Shown one piece after another: positions 37,216 to 48,242 of a DNA stretch of 64,000 nt. A program made the position numbers and the translations under genes. The stretch's first letter is position 1. The number at the start of each line of letters is the position of its first letter. The stretch is from positions 1,426,001 through 1,490,000 of the forward strand of contig BSYQ01000003.1 in assembly GCA_030272585.1 (NCBI GenBank), written 5' to 3'. The stretch is from Bryopsis sp. KO-2023 (taxonomy: Eukaryota; Chlorophyta; Ulvophyceae; Bryopsidales; Bryopsidaceae). Under the pieces are notes generated by a model. The model saw only the letters and a list, made by a program, of their open reading frames with translations, did no database searches and was not told the DNA's origin.

Positions 37216-38323
37216 CTGTGGCCAGAAAAGTCATCACACCGACACATTCCAAGTATCACTGTGCTCCCATTGTGTTGGCGTCTCTCCAACATCATTTTAA
37301 TTCAGCTAGGAAAACGCATAACCAATATATGTGTTGCCGCTTTGGTGTTACCCACAATCTTAACCGCTCGAGAGCTCTCGTCTATGAACACACTGCAACG
37401 AGTGGCTTTAAGGTCGTTCTCCAGCTAGTTTCTGGAACCACCATTTCTGGCACCTACAATCAACGGCGCACATCATTTGTCGACAGAGAAACCAACCCTG
37501 ACTGCACATTGCTGACACCAATATTTCTTCCTGCTAACCAGTCAGCATCCAGGCTATTGACCTCTTTTGTATTCCATTTAGTAAAGGGGCGCTTTGTACA
37601 GATAAATTCGGACGTTGCAATAGAACCAATTAAATGGTTCCAACACAGGGGAGAAAATACAGGCAAACGGCCGTTTGGACACTAGTGTAAGCTGCACACC
37701 AAGGAAACTGCCATTGACAAAGAGGGGGCTGTTACTGAAAGATATAAAAAGGGTGTAAGGAAACAAACAAGTCATTCTCTTTCTTTCTTTCGTTTTTCCA
37801 AAAAGTTCCACCCAACCAAAGTATATATTCAAATATATCTTCCTCACTTGGAAGGAGGTGTTGCTGCCAAGGAAAGATAGACCTGACTTGCTTTTTTTGC
37901 TTGTAGTTTTGAGGAATAGGCCAGAATTGCCTGAGGTGACCGTATGAGATTTGGACATTGTGTGTTGGGGAAAGCAAATAGTGTGTTCAAACTGTTGAAA
38001 ATTTGATACCGATTGGTTGATGAGTGACCCCCAGTGGTGTGACCCCCAGTGGTGAGGAATCTAGCAGACTGACAGTGTGGAGAAAGCAGATTTGTGGTCA
38101 CTTTCTGGGCCAAAGAATTTGAAAAAAAATACTCAAGCAAATGTCACGATGTGACAAGGAGATCTCGTGGGAGGGTTAGATTCGCCAACCAAAGACGTGG
38201 CTGCAAACGCAACTGGGAATTCATCGCCCCCACCGCTGCCAGACAAATTGGTGACTAAGTCTGCACCACCATATCACCAAATCAGCCTCAACGATTTTTC
38301 TGTTCCTAAAGCCTCCAGAAGAT
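37216..38323. other. Stretch with no assignable gene
   Basis: A plus-strand frame is open from 37218 to 37685 but lacks an early ATG and has no recognisable motif. A direct repeat of a 15-base word (TGTGACCCCCAGTGG-like) occurs around 38024-38055. The plus-strand frame from 38167 into the next gene may be a 5' exon of the membrane-protein gene, but its phase does not match the ATG at 38324. Confidence 0.4.
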
Positions 38324-39618
38324 ATGGACCGTGTGTGGCTGCGGTTCAAAAGTTGCGACCTGGAGCGCCAGTATGATGCGTATATGTTCCGGGGGCTGTT
38401 TTGGAGGAGCGATGGGCGGTTTCTTTGGTTTACAGTCGCCTTCCTGACAGCGATGTTCTGTGAGCCGACCCCGTCGAGCACGCACAAAGTGTTTTATGTG
38501 GTTATGATTTTGGCGTTCATCTGGGCCGCACTTTGGCGTCGAGAGAAGGAGGCGCAAACCTTGATGGCGCAGCGCACTGCCTTTGTTATGGGAGTCAAGT
38601 GGGTTTGGGTTGATTAAGACGTAATTATTACCTAATGCTTTTACACAGATTTCATTTTTATATCATTCATATCGAATGCCATTCGATCGTGAACGAAGCA
38701 CAGAAACCAAAAGAAAACCCTCAATGTCTTGAAAAATATTCAAATATTCTTTTGAGCGAGAATCCCTGAAGCATCCACAGGGCAGGCAAAGCTTTCTGGT
38801 TTTGGATTGCCAAAAGTGGTGGCTGCAGCTTTTGATTGATTTCCCACAACTTCTTCAATGCAAATTAGCGAAGCTGCAAGAGGCCATCGGTGCCGCTTCT
38901 TTGCGCGAGAAAAAAAGAACACCCAAAACCATCGACAGCACGTATGTATGTATAGACACAGGCCTGTTTGATTGTCGATTCCAGGCTTTTTCACCAGGTA
39001 ATGATGGCCTTAGCCCGTCCGTTCATGTGTCATGCGTTTGCCCTGCCATCGAACACCCTGTTGGCCGTGGCTCGCACTCTCATGATGAACGACGTCATGT
39101 GCTTCGTCATGAATTCCCTGGTGTTCCGGCTGAAATTTCGTTACCACATTTTCTTCAACACGCCGCTGATGGTCATCATGCTCTTCTCTCGAGTCAAAAC
39201 CTTTTGCCACTGTGCGTTGCAATCGCCCGGAGGTCCAGGCCTGCTGGAGGTGGAACGAATCGTCGACATTTTCGCCAGGGGGTCGTCATCATGTCTGCAT
39301 GCACCGTACGTGCTGTTCATGCGAACGAGGGGGCCGTACGTGCCATGCTACCAAATCGCGATGTTCATTCAGTTATTCTTTGGGATTTTCGTGACGTCTT
39401 ACGTCATGTGGGTGTTGGAGCATCGATCCAGGGTGCATTTCATTCTGCACATGAGGGCGAATCAGAATGCCGTCGAGTTGCCAGACATAGCTCATCTTCG
39501 AGCGAGCTGGTTCAGGCACTTTACCACCATCGGAATCGTGATGGTGTTGAGCTGGGATTACTGTGATTGGGTGCCTGCGATTATTCAAAAGTGGGGCATA
39601 TTGGTATTCGATGACTAA
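38324..39618 (+). CDS. Unknown multi-pass membrane protein, about 300 aa
   Basis: Exon 1 is 38324-38602 and exon 2 is 38998-39618. Both borders are phase 0, although the donor GTTTGG is weak. The product begins MDRVW and has an Arg/Asp-rich cytoplasmic-like start. Two hydrophobic helices follow (around residues 35-50 and 60-78, LWFTVAFLTAMF and FYVVMILAFIWAALW), then several less certain ones in the second exon. A clear pair lies near the C-terminus (YQIAMFIQLFFGIFV and TTIGIVMVLSW). The final residues are LVFDD. Many Cys, Met and Phe residues are present. No catalytic motif was recognised, and a channel, transporter or small receptor are all possible. The start could lie in an upstream exon. 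Confidence 0.65.
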
Positions 39619-40484
39619 TGCCCCGATGTTATGGTTTTTTTTTGGTTGTTTCGTGCACCACCTCCACGATTCAAGCTGCTGTCGATAAAAAAATCAAGAA
39701 AAAAGATTACAAATACCGAGCAAAAAAATGAAATGCACGATGGGTCGGTTTGTGCCGGTGGCACAGGTTTATTTTTTATTCTTTGGGTTTTTTTTATTCT
39801 TTTGGCTCCGGTCGATTTTTGCTCATCCAGATTTGTTTTCGAAAGCCAGTGGGCGTCTGGTTGAACAAGTTTCGACATGGGGCCGTTGAAATTGCAATAA
39901 ATTGGAAAATGGGTTGATTGCGTTGTCTTTCAAGTACTTGGGATATTATTCTTTCGAATCCGGGACCCCCCCACCCCAAAAAGGGCTGGAAATGAAGGAG
40001 GGGCATTTCTATGTGGGGTTCTTGTGGTTATTGGATATAACTGGTGGAAATGAGAAAAAAAAAAAGATGAGGATTGTCACTGAGAGTGACATGAACAAAA
40101 TGTGTAATAGGATGCACAATTTTGACGGTTTGGAATTGTGGTGGCTTTTTCAAGCTTGTGTTGGCAAGGACTGATATAAACACCTATGCCAACAGCAATA
40201 TGGTGAATTCAGCGATTTCTTAAAAATCGGTCAGGGACACTACAAGGAATCCCCTTTAATTTTGACAAATTTGCATGTTGCGATACAACCGATGTGATGG
40301 ATCCATCGAATGTGCTTATGTTGATGAATGTTTCATTTACATTAGGCAAAACTGGCCCAACAAATACCGGCCACAACGAGGTGATTTTGCCCAAAGTCCA
40401 GAGAAAATCCAGCCCGATGATAGTAAGTCCAATGAGACTCTCCATGAAATAAAAATAAAAAAAGATAAGAATGAAAGAAAACCG

Positions 40485-40513
40485 GAAAGAAAGAAAGAAA
40501 GAAAGAAAGAAAG
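40485..40513. repeat. (GAAA)n microsatellite
   Basis: About seven GAAA units in the intergenic region upstream of the 871-aa gene. Confidence 0.95.
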
Positions 40514-40563
40514 CTGTGAGGTACTATGTTGATGAGTTTACATGAATCCCCATCGATATGTGG

Positions 40564-40590
40564 ATATATATATATATATATATATATATA
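40564..40590. repeat. (AT)n microsatellite
   Basis: About 13 AT units roughly 190 bases upstream of the start codon at 40779. Confidence 0.95.
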
Positions 40591-40778
40591 CCACAGTCTG
40601 GGTCTAAATTCAACATCTTTTTTCGAGCAGAAGGCTGAGCAAAAAATTAAACCAAAGTTGGGGGGATTGGAGTTGGTTTTCTGTCTACTTTGGCCGTCAT
40701 TTCAAACTTGTACGACACGTCGTACCTTGGCTGTGGGCGCTTGAACTGTGTAACGATGACGTCCCTTGCGACGCCGCA

Positions 40779-43394
40779 ATGTGGAGGGCCGTTCGAAGGC
40801 CTTCGCTCGTCCACGATCTGCTGCGAGCGCATGAGGGGTTGAACTCTGTGAAACTGGTCACTACGTATCTGAGCGGTTTGATAGAATGGGCACCATCCGT
40901 GAAGCAGCTGTCAGGGGCCGGTCCACAAGCCGGTTTGTGGAAATGCGGTGGAGGCTCAGTGGCTGCGCCCATTTTTCCGAGAAATGGGGTGTTGAACTGT
41001 CGGAGATTAAGTGCGGAGCCCGTGCAAGAGTCGCTGTTGGATAAGGGTTTCTCTTTGTACAATGAAAATCGCCTGGAGGAATCGCTGGAAGCGCTTTCGA
41101 TGGGTTTGGAGCAGCACCAGGACGTCGTGGAATGCCTGCTCAAGGCCTCGGTTTGCTGCTTGGCGATTGGGGACGACGTTTCTGCAATGGATTTCGCTTT
41201 CACTGCACTCACTGTGGACCCAAAGAACGATCAAGCTTGGTATCGGGGGATATATGCCTTGAGATCGGCTGGGAAAGTGAGTGAAGCGCGGGCTTTGTTG
41301 GATATCGCGCCGCAACGTGCGAAAAGAAGGGCCAGCGAAATGTTGAGCTGGGAGGCTGTGCAACCCTGTGAGGATCCTTTCACGAGTTTTCACGTTAGAA
41401 TCTCCAAAGCGCTGGGACCGCCCCCTAAAGAGCCGGTGCACCAGTTGAAACGAGAGGCGTTCAAACACTATAAATCCCAGAATTTCGCCGACGCTTTGGA
41501 CGTCTATGAAAAGCTGATCGCCGCGACGAGTGACGAGGTCGCCAGGACGCTGTGTTTGAGGGCCTCCGTTCACGTGCGGTTGAACAACAAGCATCAAGCC
41601 TCGGTGGATCTGTGCGCCGCGTCCGTAATAGACGCCGGCGTGAATACCGACTTCAGAGCAGGCCTGTTCCGTGGACGCTCGGAGGTCTTGCTGGACCTGA
41701 ATCGGCCCAACGCCGCCCAGAGGATGGCCGACATCATGCAATCTCTCGGGGGCGGACAAATCGACGACCAACAAGAGGGTGGGCCCGGATCGAATGATAA
41801 AGAGGAGGACGATTATGAGGCTGAGAAAAGTGCATGGACGGAAGAAACCGTTAATATCGTGAGGGGGCTGGACCCCGACATTGGGACAAAAGTAACCAAC
41901 AGAGTGCCCAAAATTCATGAAGAATATGGTAGTGCGGTCCCGGAGTCTGGCACCGACGATGTCCGGACCCTGAGGAGATTGACCAGAATTTATCACGAAT
42001 GTCGAGTGTTGGACAATCGAGTGGAAATAGCCAAGCGTTTTGGGAAGGACCCTTATCCGAAAACTTTCTTTTGCAAGCTTCGGTTGGGCGATGCAGCGGA
42101 CTGGTTGGAGGTGGCGAAATTGGGGGAAATCAAGGCGGACTATCAGAAGCACCCTTACGACACCAACTGCTCGATGGGGTACAGCAACGTGTATCCCCAA
42201 GTGATGGATTTGGAGTATGGCAGGACTCATGTCGGAATTGGATATGTGGATTTAGGCGTGCTGTTGATGGCTAATTTCGTGGGGAACCGTCGAGCAGGTC
42301 CGGTGAATTTTGTCGGTTTCGACCTTTCGCCGTACGCCCAGGCAAAAGCGTCAGTCATGCTGCAAATGATGAGGAGAGGGGATCCGACCGATGCTATTCT
42401 GCAGGTTGGGTACAGCTCGGGATGGTCTTTCTCGACTTTGGAGGCCTTTGATCAAGCTGTTTACGACGTGATTCGGATAGGCTACCAACCCGAATCTGTG
42501 TTCAGGTTACTGGAGCATTGGAAAAGTGCCAAAGAGGTTCATTTGGGTTTCGCTCAAGAACAGTGGCTGTCTTGGCACGGGATGATCGACCCGTTGGTGG
42601 TAAACATTAGGGACCCCAACGACCGGATGGAGTTGATGAGATATTTCATGACGGGGAGGCTGTTGGATTCGGAGGTGGGCAGTCCGATAATGTACGATAA
42701 TCCGGAGGATTTGCCGATGCTGGTGGCCAACGAAACGGTGTTCTGGTCGATGTCGATGAAAGAAATGGTGCAGAACTATGAGGAATGTGGCTCCATGATG
42801 AAGGTGGTGGTCCATGTTTTGAGAGGCCGGATCGAGCGATTGAAACGGAGGGTGCTGGCCAAAGAAGTGACGTGGGAGCTGAACACAGATGGGGTAGATT
42901 TGAATGGGAAAGAAATGCATGAATCGATCCGTGCGATGAAACCTCGGGGAGTGAGTTGGTCCAATCTGTGCGACTTTGCCAGAGAGAAGGATTTCCATGA
43001 AATGGCGAAAGCTTGTTCTGTTCGGGGGACATGGCATTATTTGCATTCCATTCATTGGCTACAAGATGTGATGGGTTCCTATCTGGTGGACTACCCCGAG
43101 AATCAAAAAGTGGAAGTGCTGGAATCGATGCAAAAAGAGGCGGGAAAGCTCCTCAGGGAAAGTGGGATGGACAAGCACATGCTGGATCCACCGATTTTCA
43201 ATCAATCGCTCATTAGCGGGCTGATTCCAAAGGAGTGGTTCGATAGATGGTGTGAGGGTTGGTTGAAAACTGGGGGGGTAAAGCTTTCCCAAGTCAAAGA
43301 AATGACTAGGCATCCGTTTTCGGTGATCGGTAGATGGGAGGGAACTTTGTACCTCAAATACACTTATGACTCACAGGGTAAGGACGGGTCTTGA
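40779..43394 (+). CDS. Intronless 871-aa protein: TPR-like N-half and conserved-looking unknown C-domain
   Basis: A single uninterrupted frame of 2616 nt, starting at the ATG at 40779. Residues about 75-330 show paired amphipathic helices typical of tetratricopeptide repeats (for example an Ala-rich LLKASVCCLAIGDDVSAMDFA unit and later a YKSQNFADALDVYEKLI unit). Residues about 330-370 are an acidic linker. Residues about 400-865 form a large globular region with blocks such as YGSAVPESGTDDVR, VGFDLSPYAQAKASVML and HSIHWLQDVMGSYLVDYPE. These faintly resemble the DUF4470-type domain of TPR/MYND-associated eukaryotic proteins; this is suggestive only. There is no signal peptide or membrane helix. 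The lack of introns contrasts with neighbouring genes and could indicate an old retrocopy. Confidence 0.85.
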   Translation: MWRAVRRPSLVHDLLRAHEGLNSVKLVTTYLSGLIEWAPSVKQLSGAGPQAGLWKCGGGSVAAPIFPRNGVLNCRRLSAEPVQESLLDKGFSLYNENRLEESLEALSMGLEQHQDVVECLLKASVCCLAIGDDVSAMDFAFTALTVDPKNDQAWYRGIYALRSAGKVSEARALLDIAPQRAKRRASEMLSWEAVQPCEDPFTSFHVRISKALGPPPKEPVHQLKREAFKHYKSQNFADALDVYEKLIAATSDEVARTLCLRASVHVRLNNKHQASVDLCAASVIDAGVNTDFRAGLFRGRSEVLLDLNRPNAAQRMADIMQSLGGGQIDDQQEGGPGSNDKEEDDYEAEKSAWTEETVNIVRGLDPDIGTKVTNRVPKIHEEYGSAVPESGTDDVRTLRRLTRIYHECRVLDNRVEIAKRFGKDPYPKTFFCKLRLGDAADWLEVAKLGEIKADYQKHPYDTNCSMGYSNVYPQVMDLEYGRTHVGIGYVDLGVLLMANFVGNRRAGPVNFVGFDLSPYAQAKASVMLQMMRRGDPTDAILQVGYSSGWSFSTLEAFDQAVYDVIRIGYQPESVFRLLEHWKSAKEVHLGFAQEQWLSWHGMIDPLVVNIRDPNDRMELMRYFMTGRLLDSEVGSPIMYDNPEDLPMLVANETVFWSMSMKEMVQNYEECGSMMKVVVHVLRGRIERLKRRVLAKEVTWELNTDGVDLNGKEMHESIRAMKPRGVSWSNLCDFAREKDFHEMAKACSVRGTWHYLHSIHWLQDVMGSYLVDYPENQKVEVLESMQKEAGKLLRESGMDKHMLDPPIFNQSLISGLIPKEWFDRWCEGWLKTGGVKLSQVKEMTRHPFSVIGRWEGTLYLKYTYDSQGKDGS

Positions 43395-43994
43395 GAATTG
43401 GTTTTATTAATGTACAGGGTTTCTTGACAGTTTTATTTAAATTTCGTCTAGCATGGTCCATAGAACCCACTGTCTCAATGCTCAATATGTACATGTATGT
43501 ACATAGGCCCCATGTAGCCTGTCCACAATGACATGAATAAAGACTTATTAATGACCGATATGAGCTCAATTATTATTAGCAGTACAGTAAACGCATGAAA
43601 AAAAGTTAAACTTGTGGAATCTGGTCAACCAATCCATACATCGGTGCTCTGAAGCATGATGTTGAGAACTCAAAAGACATAATATTAAAATAGATGTAAT
43701 TTTCAAAGCAACAAACAGCAAATCTGTTCCAAAAAAAGCATGTTTTCTTGGCCCCACAGACACAGAATTTAAAATTTTCTACTCAAAACTTACCAATTCA
43801 AAATCGGAGCCCAAGCCATTCCTTAGAATACAAAACAAAACTGTCAAGAAATTCTTAACACACTCTTTCTCTTTTTTTTTTCTTCTCCATCCGTTTTCAA
43901 CGCTAAAATTGCAACTGCAAATTTTGATGCACCCGGTCACTTTTCGCAACAAAAAGTTCAATTGTTCGTGAAATCCTGGTGGTCAATCCCCAGT
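43395..43994. other. Intergenic stretch between convergent genes
   Basis: This is the 600 bases between the stop of the 871-aa gene (plus) and the stop of starch synthase I (minus). It is AT-rich with no coding block and should contain both 3' UTRs. A TACATGTATGTACATA palindrome-like word lies near 43488-43504. Confidence 0.6.
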
Positions 43995-46900
43995 TCAAAT
44001 CTCCTCTTGCTCCAGAGCGCTTCTGAACACAGACTCGTACAGTGCAGCAGATTTTCCCCAGCTGAAATCTTTCAGCATTCCACTCCGTAAGCTATTCCAT
44101 CTTCTCCTGTCATTTGTGAAAACCTTCAAGGCAGCTTTCAGGGTTTCCATCATGCTGTCGACGGTGGGCTCCTGGAAGGTCCATCCAGTACCCATCGACG
44201 ATTCCTCCTTTCCAAATGGGTTGAAATCCTCAATCGTTTCAGACAGCCCACCAGTAGCATGAGCGACAGGCACAGTGCCATATCTGGATTTCGAAATGCA
44301 ACAGTCAGTGGAGAAGCGAGGTTATTATCTATGAACAGGAATAGGGCTGGTGATGAGTCAGGCCAACTGTACTGAAACACATTTGACCTTGTTGAAATGT
44401 GTTGCTGTGCATCCAATAATATTAAAGATAATGCAATATCTTTCAACATCTGTGGATGCGTTTTTCTGAGGGTTTCTTTCGTGTGCCTGTTTTTTTTGGA
44501 AAAGGAAAAAAACGTGAAAAAGAAACAAAAAAATTCCCTTCATTTATACATAGGTTAGCCAAAGCTCACTGCATTTCCCTTCAGAGGCGAAATCAAGAAT
44601 GGGGAAGTTCTTGCACAAGAAAAATAATTGATGGTGGGACATGATTTTTATTTTTTTTTTATTTTTTTCTTGGGGGGGGGTGGAATGGACTCAGCCTACC
44701 TCATGGCATAGAGTTGTGTGAGTCCACAGGGTTCAAATCTCGATGGGATCAACAATATATCGCATCCAGCGATGATCCTATGAGATACCGGCACAGAGTA
44801 GCCAACCCATCCACGAAAAAAGTCCCTACATCGCACCCACATTTCTCCATCAGCAAAACAAACACAAAACTTAGCAGCACCAAGATCAAGGGCTCTCTGC
44901 AACAATTTCCAGCCATCAAAAAATACAAAAAAGAGGCTCCGACCTGTGTTGGACTTCTTTCTCTTTCATTAATTCCTCCAAATCGTTCATTCCGCTCCCC
45001 AACATGACCACTTGACAGTCCTCCATGGCCAACCAATCCAAAGCATTCAGAACCAGGTCAGGTCCCTTTTGATGGTCCAATCGCCCCACAAAACCGATCA
45101 GAGGAATGCCTCGAGATACATCGAACCCCAGCTCCTTTTGCAAACTTGCTTTGCACTCCACTTTGCCTTCCATGTCGTCAAACGAATATCTGATACGAAC
45201 AAGAAAAGCAGGGCAAAAAACTATTCCGATCAGTTGGGTTTGATTCTGGGGCATGCGATCAGACGGCTCAGGCCCAGTTTCGGCTGTTTAAATATATTGT
45301 ATAGTTTTCTGCGCAAATGGATAATAAATTTTCCATATGGCAGTCGATTTCCACTCACGATGCAGCAGCAGGGGTCATGACATGAAAACTGGCAAGGAAA
45401 CTCTCTGCCAAGACGGTTTTCAATAACAAGTGTTTTTGACACCTACGTTGCTTCGATAAATTTGTCTGTCTCTGGGTTCCACTCTTTCGTGTCGATTCCA
45501 TTGACGATTCCGTTCATGTCTTTGACCCTTGAAGACGATATTGGATAGAGCCCCATTGCCCCTTCCTTGCTGGTGATGTCCCAGGCATGATTTCTGCTCA
45601 CCGTTACGATTCGATCCGAAGAAAAAATCGCACCCTGGAATGAAACAAAACAAAAATAAGATAAACAGATAAGGTCTCCTTGCATTCCCTCGACACCACC
45701 ACCACCAACCTCAAAAAACGCTTTTGCAACAAATTGAAGGAACACACCTTCATGATATTGATCGACTGATGTCCATCCTCCGCCACCCATTCCAGCGCTC
45801 CGAATGCTGTGTCAGGCAACCCCAGCCATTTGAAAGCGGAGGGGTCTTCGATTCCTTGATGGGCGAGGTTATGGATTGCCAAAACGCATTTGGCGTTTTG
45901 AAACACCTCGTGTGGGCGATATTTGTGTTCGAAGTAAACCGGGATGAGGCCGGTGTGCCAATCATTGCAAACCATCACGATGTCTTCCCCGTAGGTCGAT
46001 GCAGAATTGGTGGGTTCGTCAGGGAGGTACAGATGCAGCGGAGCTTCGCATGCAGCCATGCTGAGAATAGCATATCTGTTGCGCGATCGAGTGGAACAAA
46101 AATATGGAAAAGTTTAGAAATTTTGCTTGATTAACAAATCCCGAAATGATGCTGGAAAATCTTACAACGATTTACCCAAATAGAGGAACAAAACGAAAAG
46201 GTGAGCTGATTGTTTTAGTTCGTGATCAATTAAAAAAAAAATGACGATGTGTATTTACTAATTGGGGTGTTGGACATGACTAATATTCCCCAAACAGAGG
46301 AAAGGGAGGGGTGAGATTACCTGCTTAAGTTATCCCCAAAGACTCCATTCTTGTCGCCATAGGGCCCTCCCGGTCGGTGAAAGCATGGGTGGTCCACGAA
46401 AATCCAATCCACCCCTTTCTCAAAATTGTGGAAAAATCTGACCTCCTGGCAACCCATGTGCCCCAAATCCAAAGGCACTTGGCACTGTTTGTCATGAATG
46501 TCCGCATATATGCCGTCGTTCACTCCGTTCAGGTACCTGCAGCGAGAATACTTCGTTTTTGAAAAGATGATGGACAAATCTGTTTGTGGGTCCAGATTTC
46601 CACAGGAACTCACATCAACAGGTGTTTTGTTGTATATTTCTTTTCTTCGTGTGGATATTTATTTTGATATCTATTTACATATATCCGAATTCTATGGCCA
46701 CCAGGGTCATTGCGAGATGGGGTGACTGCCTATCCTGAAGAGGTCAACCCCACACACAAAGAGAAAAATTTTAAAATTTTAGCCCTCCAGGGAAAAATCA
46801 TGCACCCGAACTGAAAACACATGGAAAAAAAAATGAAAAAAATTAGACAAAAAGAGTATTTACCTTGCACTCCATTCATTACCTGGGTGTCACCACCATC

Positions 46901-48242
46901 ACCCTGTGCCCCAGTTCTGCCAAAGCCACAGGCAGAGACCCGGCCACATCGCCCAAACCCCCTGTCTTGCTCCAGGGCGAAACCTCGGCACTCACATAGA
47001 CGATGTTCAGCCTGGTGGTCTTCCCCAGCTTTTCCTTAGGGCCACCGCCCTCGAAATCGATTGCCGCTGCCGCCGCCGCCTTTTCAATATCGTCACTCTT
47101 GATGGGGGGTGGGGGCATGACAAACCGTTCTGAGGGTTTGGTTTCTGGCTGAAAGGGTTGCGCTTCTGGCTCCAAGGGTTGGGTTTCTGGTTCCAAGGGC
47201 TTGGTGTCTGGCTGGAAGGCTCTGGTATCTGGCTGATAGGCTCTGGTGTTTGGCTGGTAAGCTCTGGTGTCTGGCTGATAGGCTCTGGTGTCTGGCTGAT
47301 AGGCTCTGGTGTCTGGCTGGTAGGCTCTGGTGTCTGGCTGGTAGGCTCTGGTGTCTGGCTGGTAGGCTCTGGTGTCTGGCTGGTAAGCTCTGGTGTCTGG
47401 CTGGTAAGCTCTGGTGTCTGGCTGGTAAGCTCTGGTGTCTGGCTGATAGGCCCTGGTGTCTGGCTGATAAGCTCTGGTTTCTGGCTGATAAGCTCTGGTT
47501 TCTGGCTCGAAGGGTTTGGTTTCTGGCTCCAAGGGCTCGGTCTCTGGCTCTACCAAAACCCTGTATGTCAATTGATTTGAGGATTCTGCAAACATAAAAG
47601 CATAGAGCCCAATCAGCAACCCTGATCAACATCTGTCCACACTAACAAAGGAGAAAGAAAACCACATCATTTGTTATTAATTTCTTCTTGACCGATGATG
47701 AATTTCAGAAATTTTGGCAGATTACTCCAGAAAATTAGTTTTGCATCACTCTAAATCGAGTGAGAATCGAATTTCAAGTGAGATAGTTTCTGTGCTGATG
47801 ACTAAGGTGTGTTTGCCGAACCCGCCTGGCTCCTGTCAGCCTGAAAGAATTTGTTGGCCGAACGCGTCATCCTGTTGCCAGCGTTCTCGAGCTTTTCCTT
47901 CAGATTGCGGTTGGCCACTTTCAAGCGGGCCACCTCATTTTCTAGAGTTTCGACAGACAGCATCGCCATATCATTGTCCCAATCCGCCGGGAGGTCCACC
48001 GGACGACCCACTGTCGATTCCCCATTTCGACTCCAACGCTCAGGCTGTTTCGAACAGCGAAGCACCCCGCCCCGTTGGGCTGGCCACCTGGAAGCAGAGA
48101 TGCTTGGTTACGTGGTAGGTTACTCATAAACGTCAAGAAACCAATGACGCGCGTGCACTGGACGAGGGGCCCGTTGCAACGGCAAGCTAAAGTCAACGGG
48201 TAGACAAACTTGCAGCCATGAGGGTGAGAACATCCAGCTCAT
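43995..48242 (-). CDS. SSI: Starch synthase I (GT5), plastid, with heptapeptide-repeat linker
   Basis: Nine exons: 48242-48124, 48087-47822, 47585-46883, 46536-46321, 46075-45748, 45634-45447, 45189-44944, 44825-44700, 44283-43995. All phases agree, giving 826 aa. The enzyme transfers glucose from ADP-glucose to alpha-1,4-glucan chains in the plastid. Visible features: a putative transit region (1 to about 50), a coiled-coil segment (about 75-115, [19 protein letters not shown]), a 20-unit heptad linker (about 141-280), and a GT5 N-domain starting with the ADP-glucose loop KTGGL (about 335-339). GT5/GT1-fold blocks follow: [39 protein letters not shown] and [18 protein letters not shown], then HATGGL. 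The wording YLNGVND, YSFDDM and EDFNPFG is closest to plant SSI rather than SSII-IV or GBSS. The chosen ATG at 48242 is the first in frame. Confidence 0.96.
44672..44680. repeat. G9 end of a composite T-run/G-run tract
   Basis: A long T-rich run (44645-44671) ends in nine G residues, inside the last intron of starch synthase I. Confidence 0.85.
47131..47550 (-). repeat. 21-bp minisatellite, 20 units, in the starch synthase I coding exon
   Basis: Twenty in-frame 21-bp units encode heptapeptides. Most are AYQPDTR in one register (QPDTRAY), with edge variants such as EPETKPF, QPNTRAY and EPEAQPF. The central units are nearly identical at DNA level, differing mainly between CTGATAGG, CTGGTAGG and CTGGTAAG spellings, so they look recently expanded. 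The array creates long spurious open frames on both strands. Confidence 0.97.

Larger units (their letters stand above)
39619..40778. other. Intergenic stretch with simple repeats
   Basis: No coding block was seen. It contains a C-run followed by an A-run near 39964-39981, the GAAA repeat and the TA repeat listed separately, and the upstream region of the intronless gene at 40779. Confidence 0.55.

Noticed and set aside
37218-37685. 155-codon plus-strand open frame next to the pseudogene
   Set aside because: It opens with GTG, has no early ATG and no splice partner, and the overlapping reverse frame is equally open.
41007-42230. 407-codon minus-strand open frame
   Set aside because: It is antisense to the 871-aa gene, whose sense frame is longer, starts at a good ATG and shows TPR-like helices. 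The antisense product is rich in Arg/His/Pro with no domain.
47131-47550. CRISPR-like regularly spaced repeats
   Set aside because: Units are head-to-tail 21-mers without unique spacers, inside a coding exon of a eukaryotic gene.
47158-47580. Plus-strand open frames of Trp/Gly/Leu repeats
   Set aside because: These are shadows of the 21-bp array. Any array with period divisible by three and no stops is open in several frames, and the minus-strand frame is fixed by the starch synthase exons on both sides.
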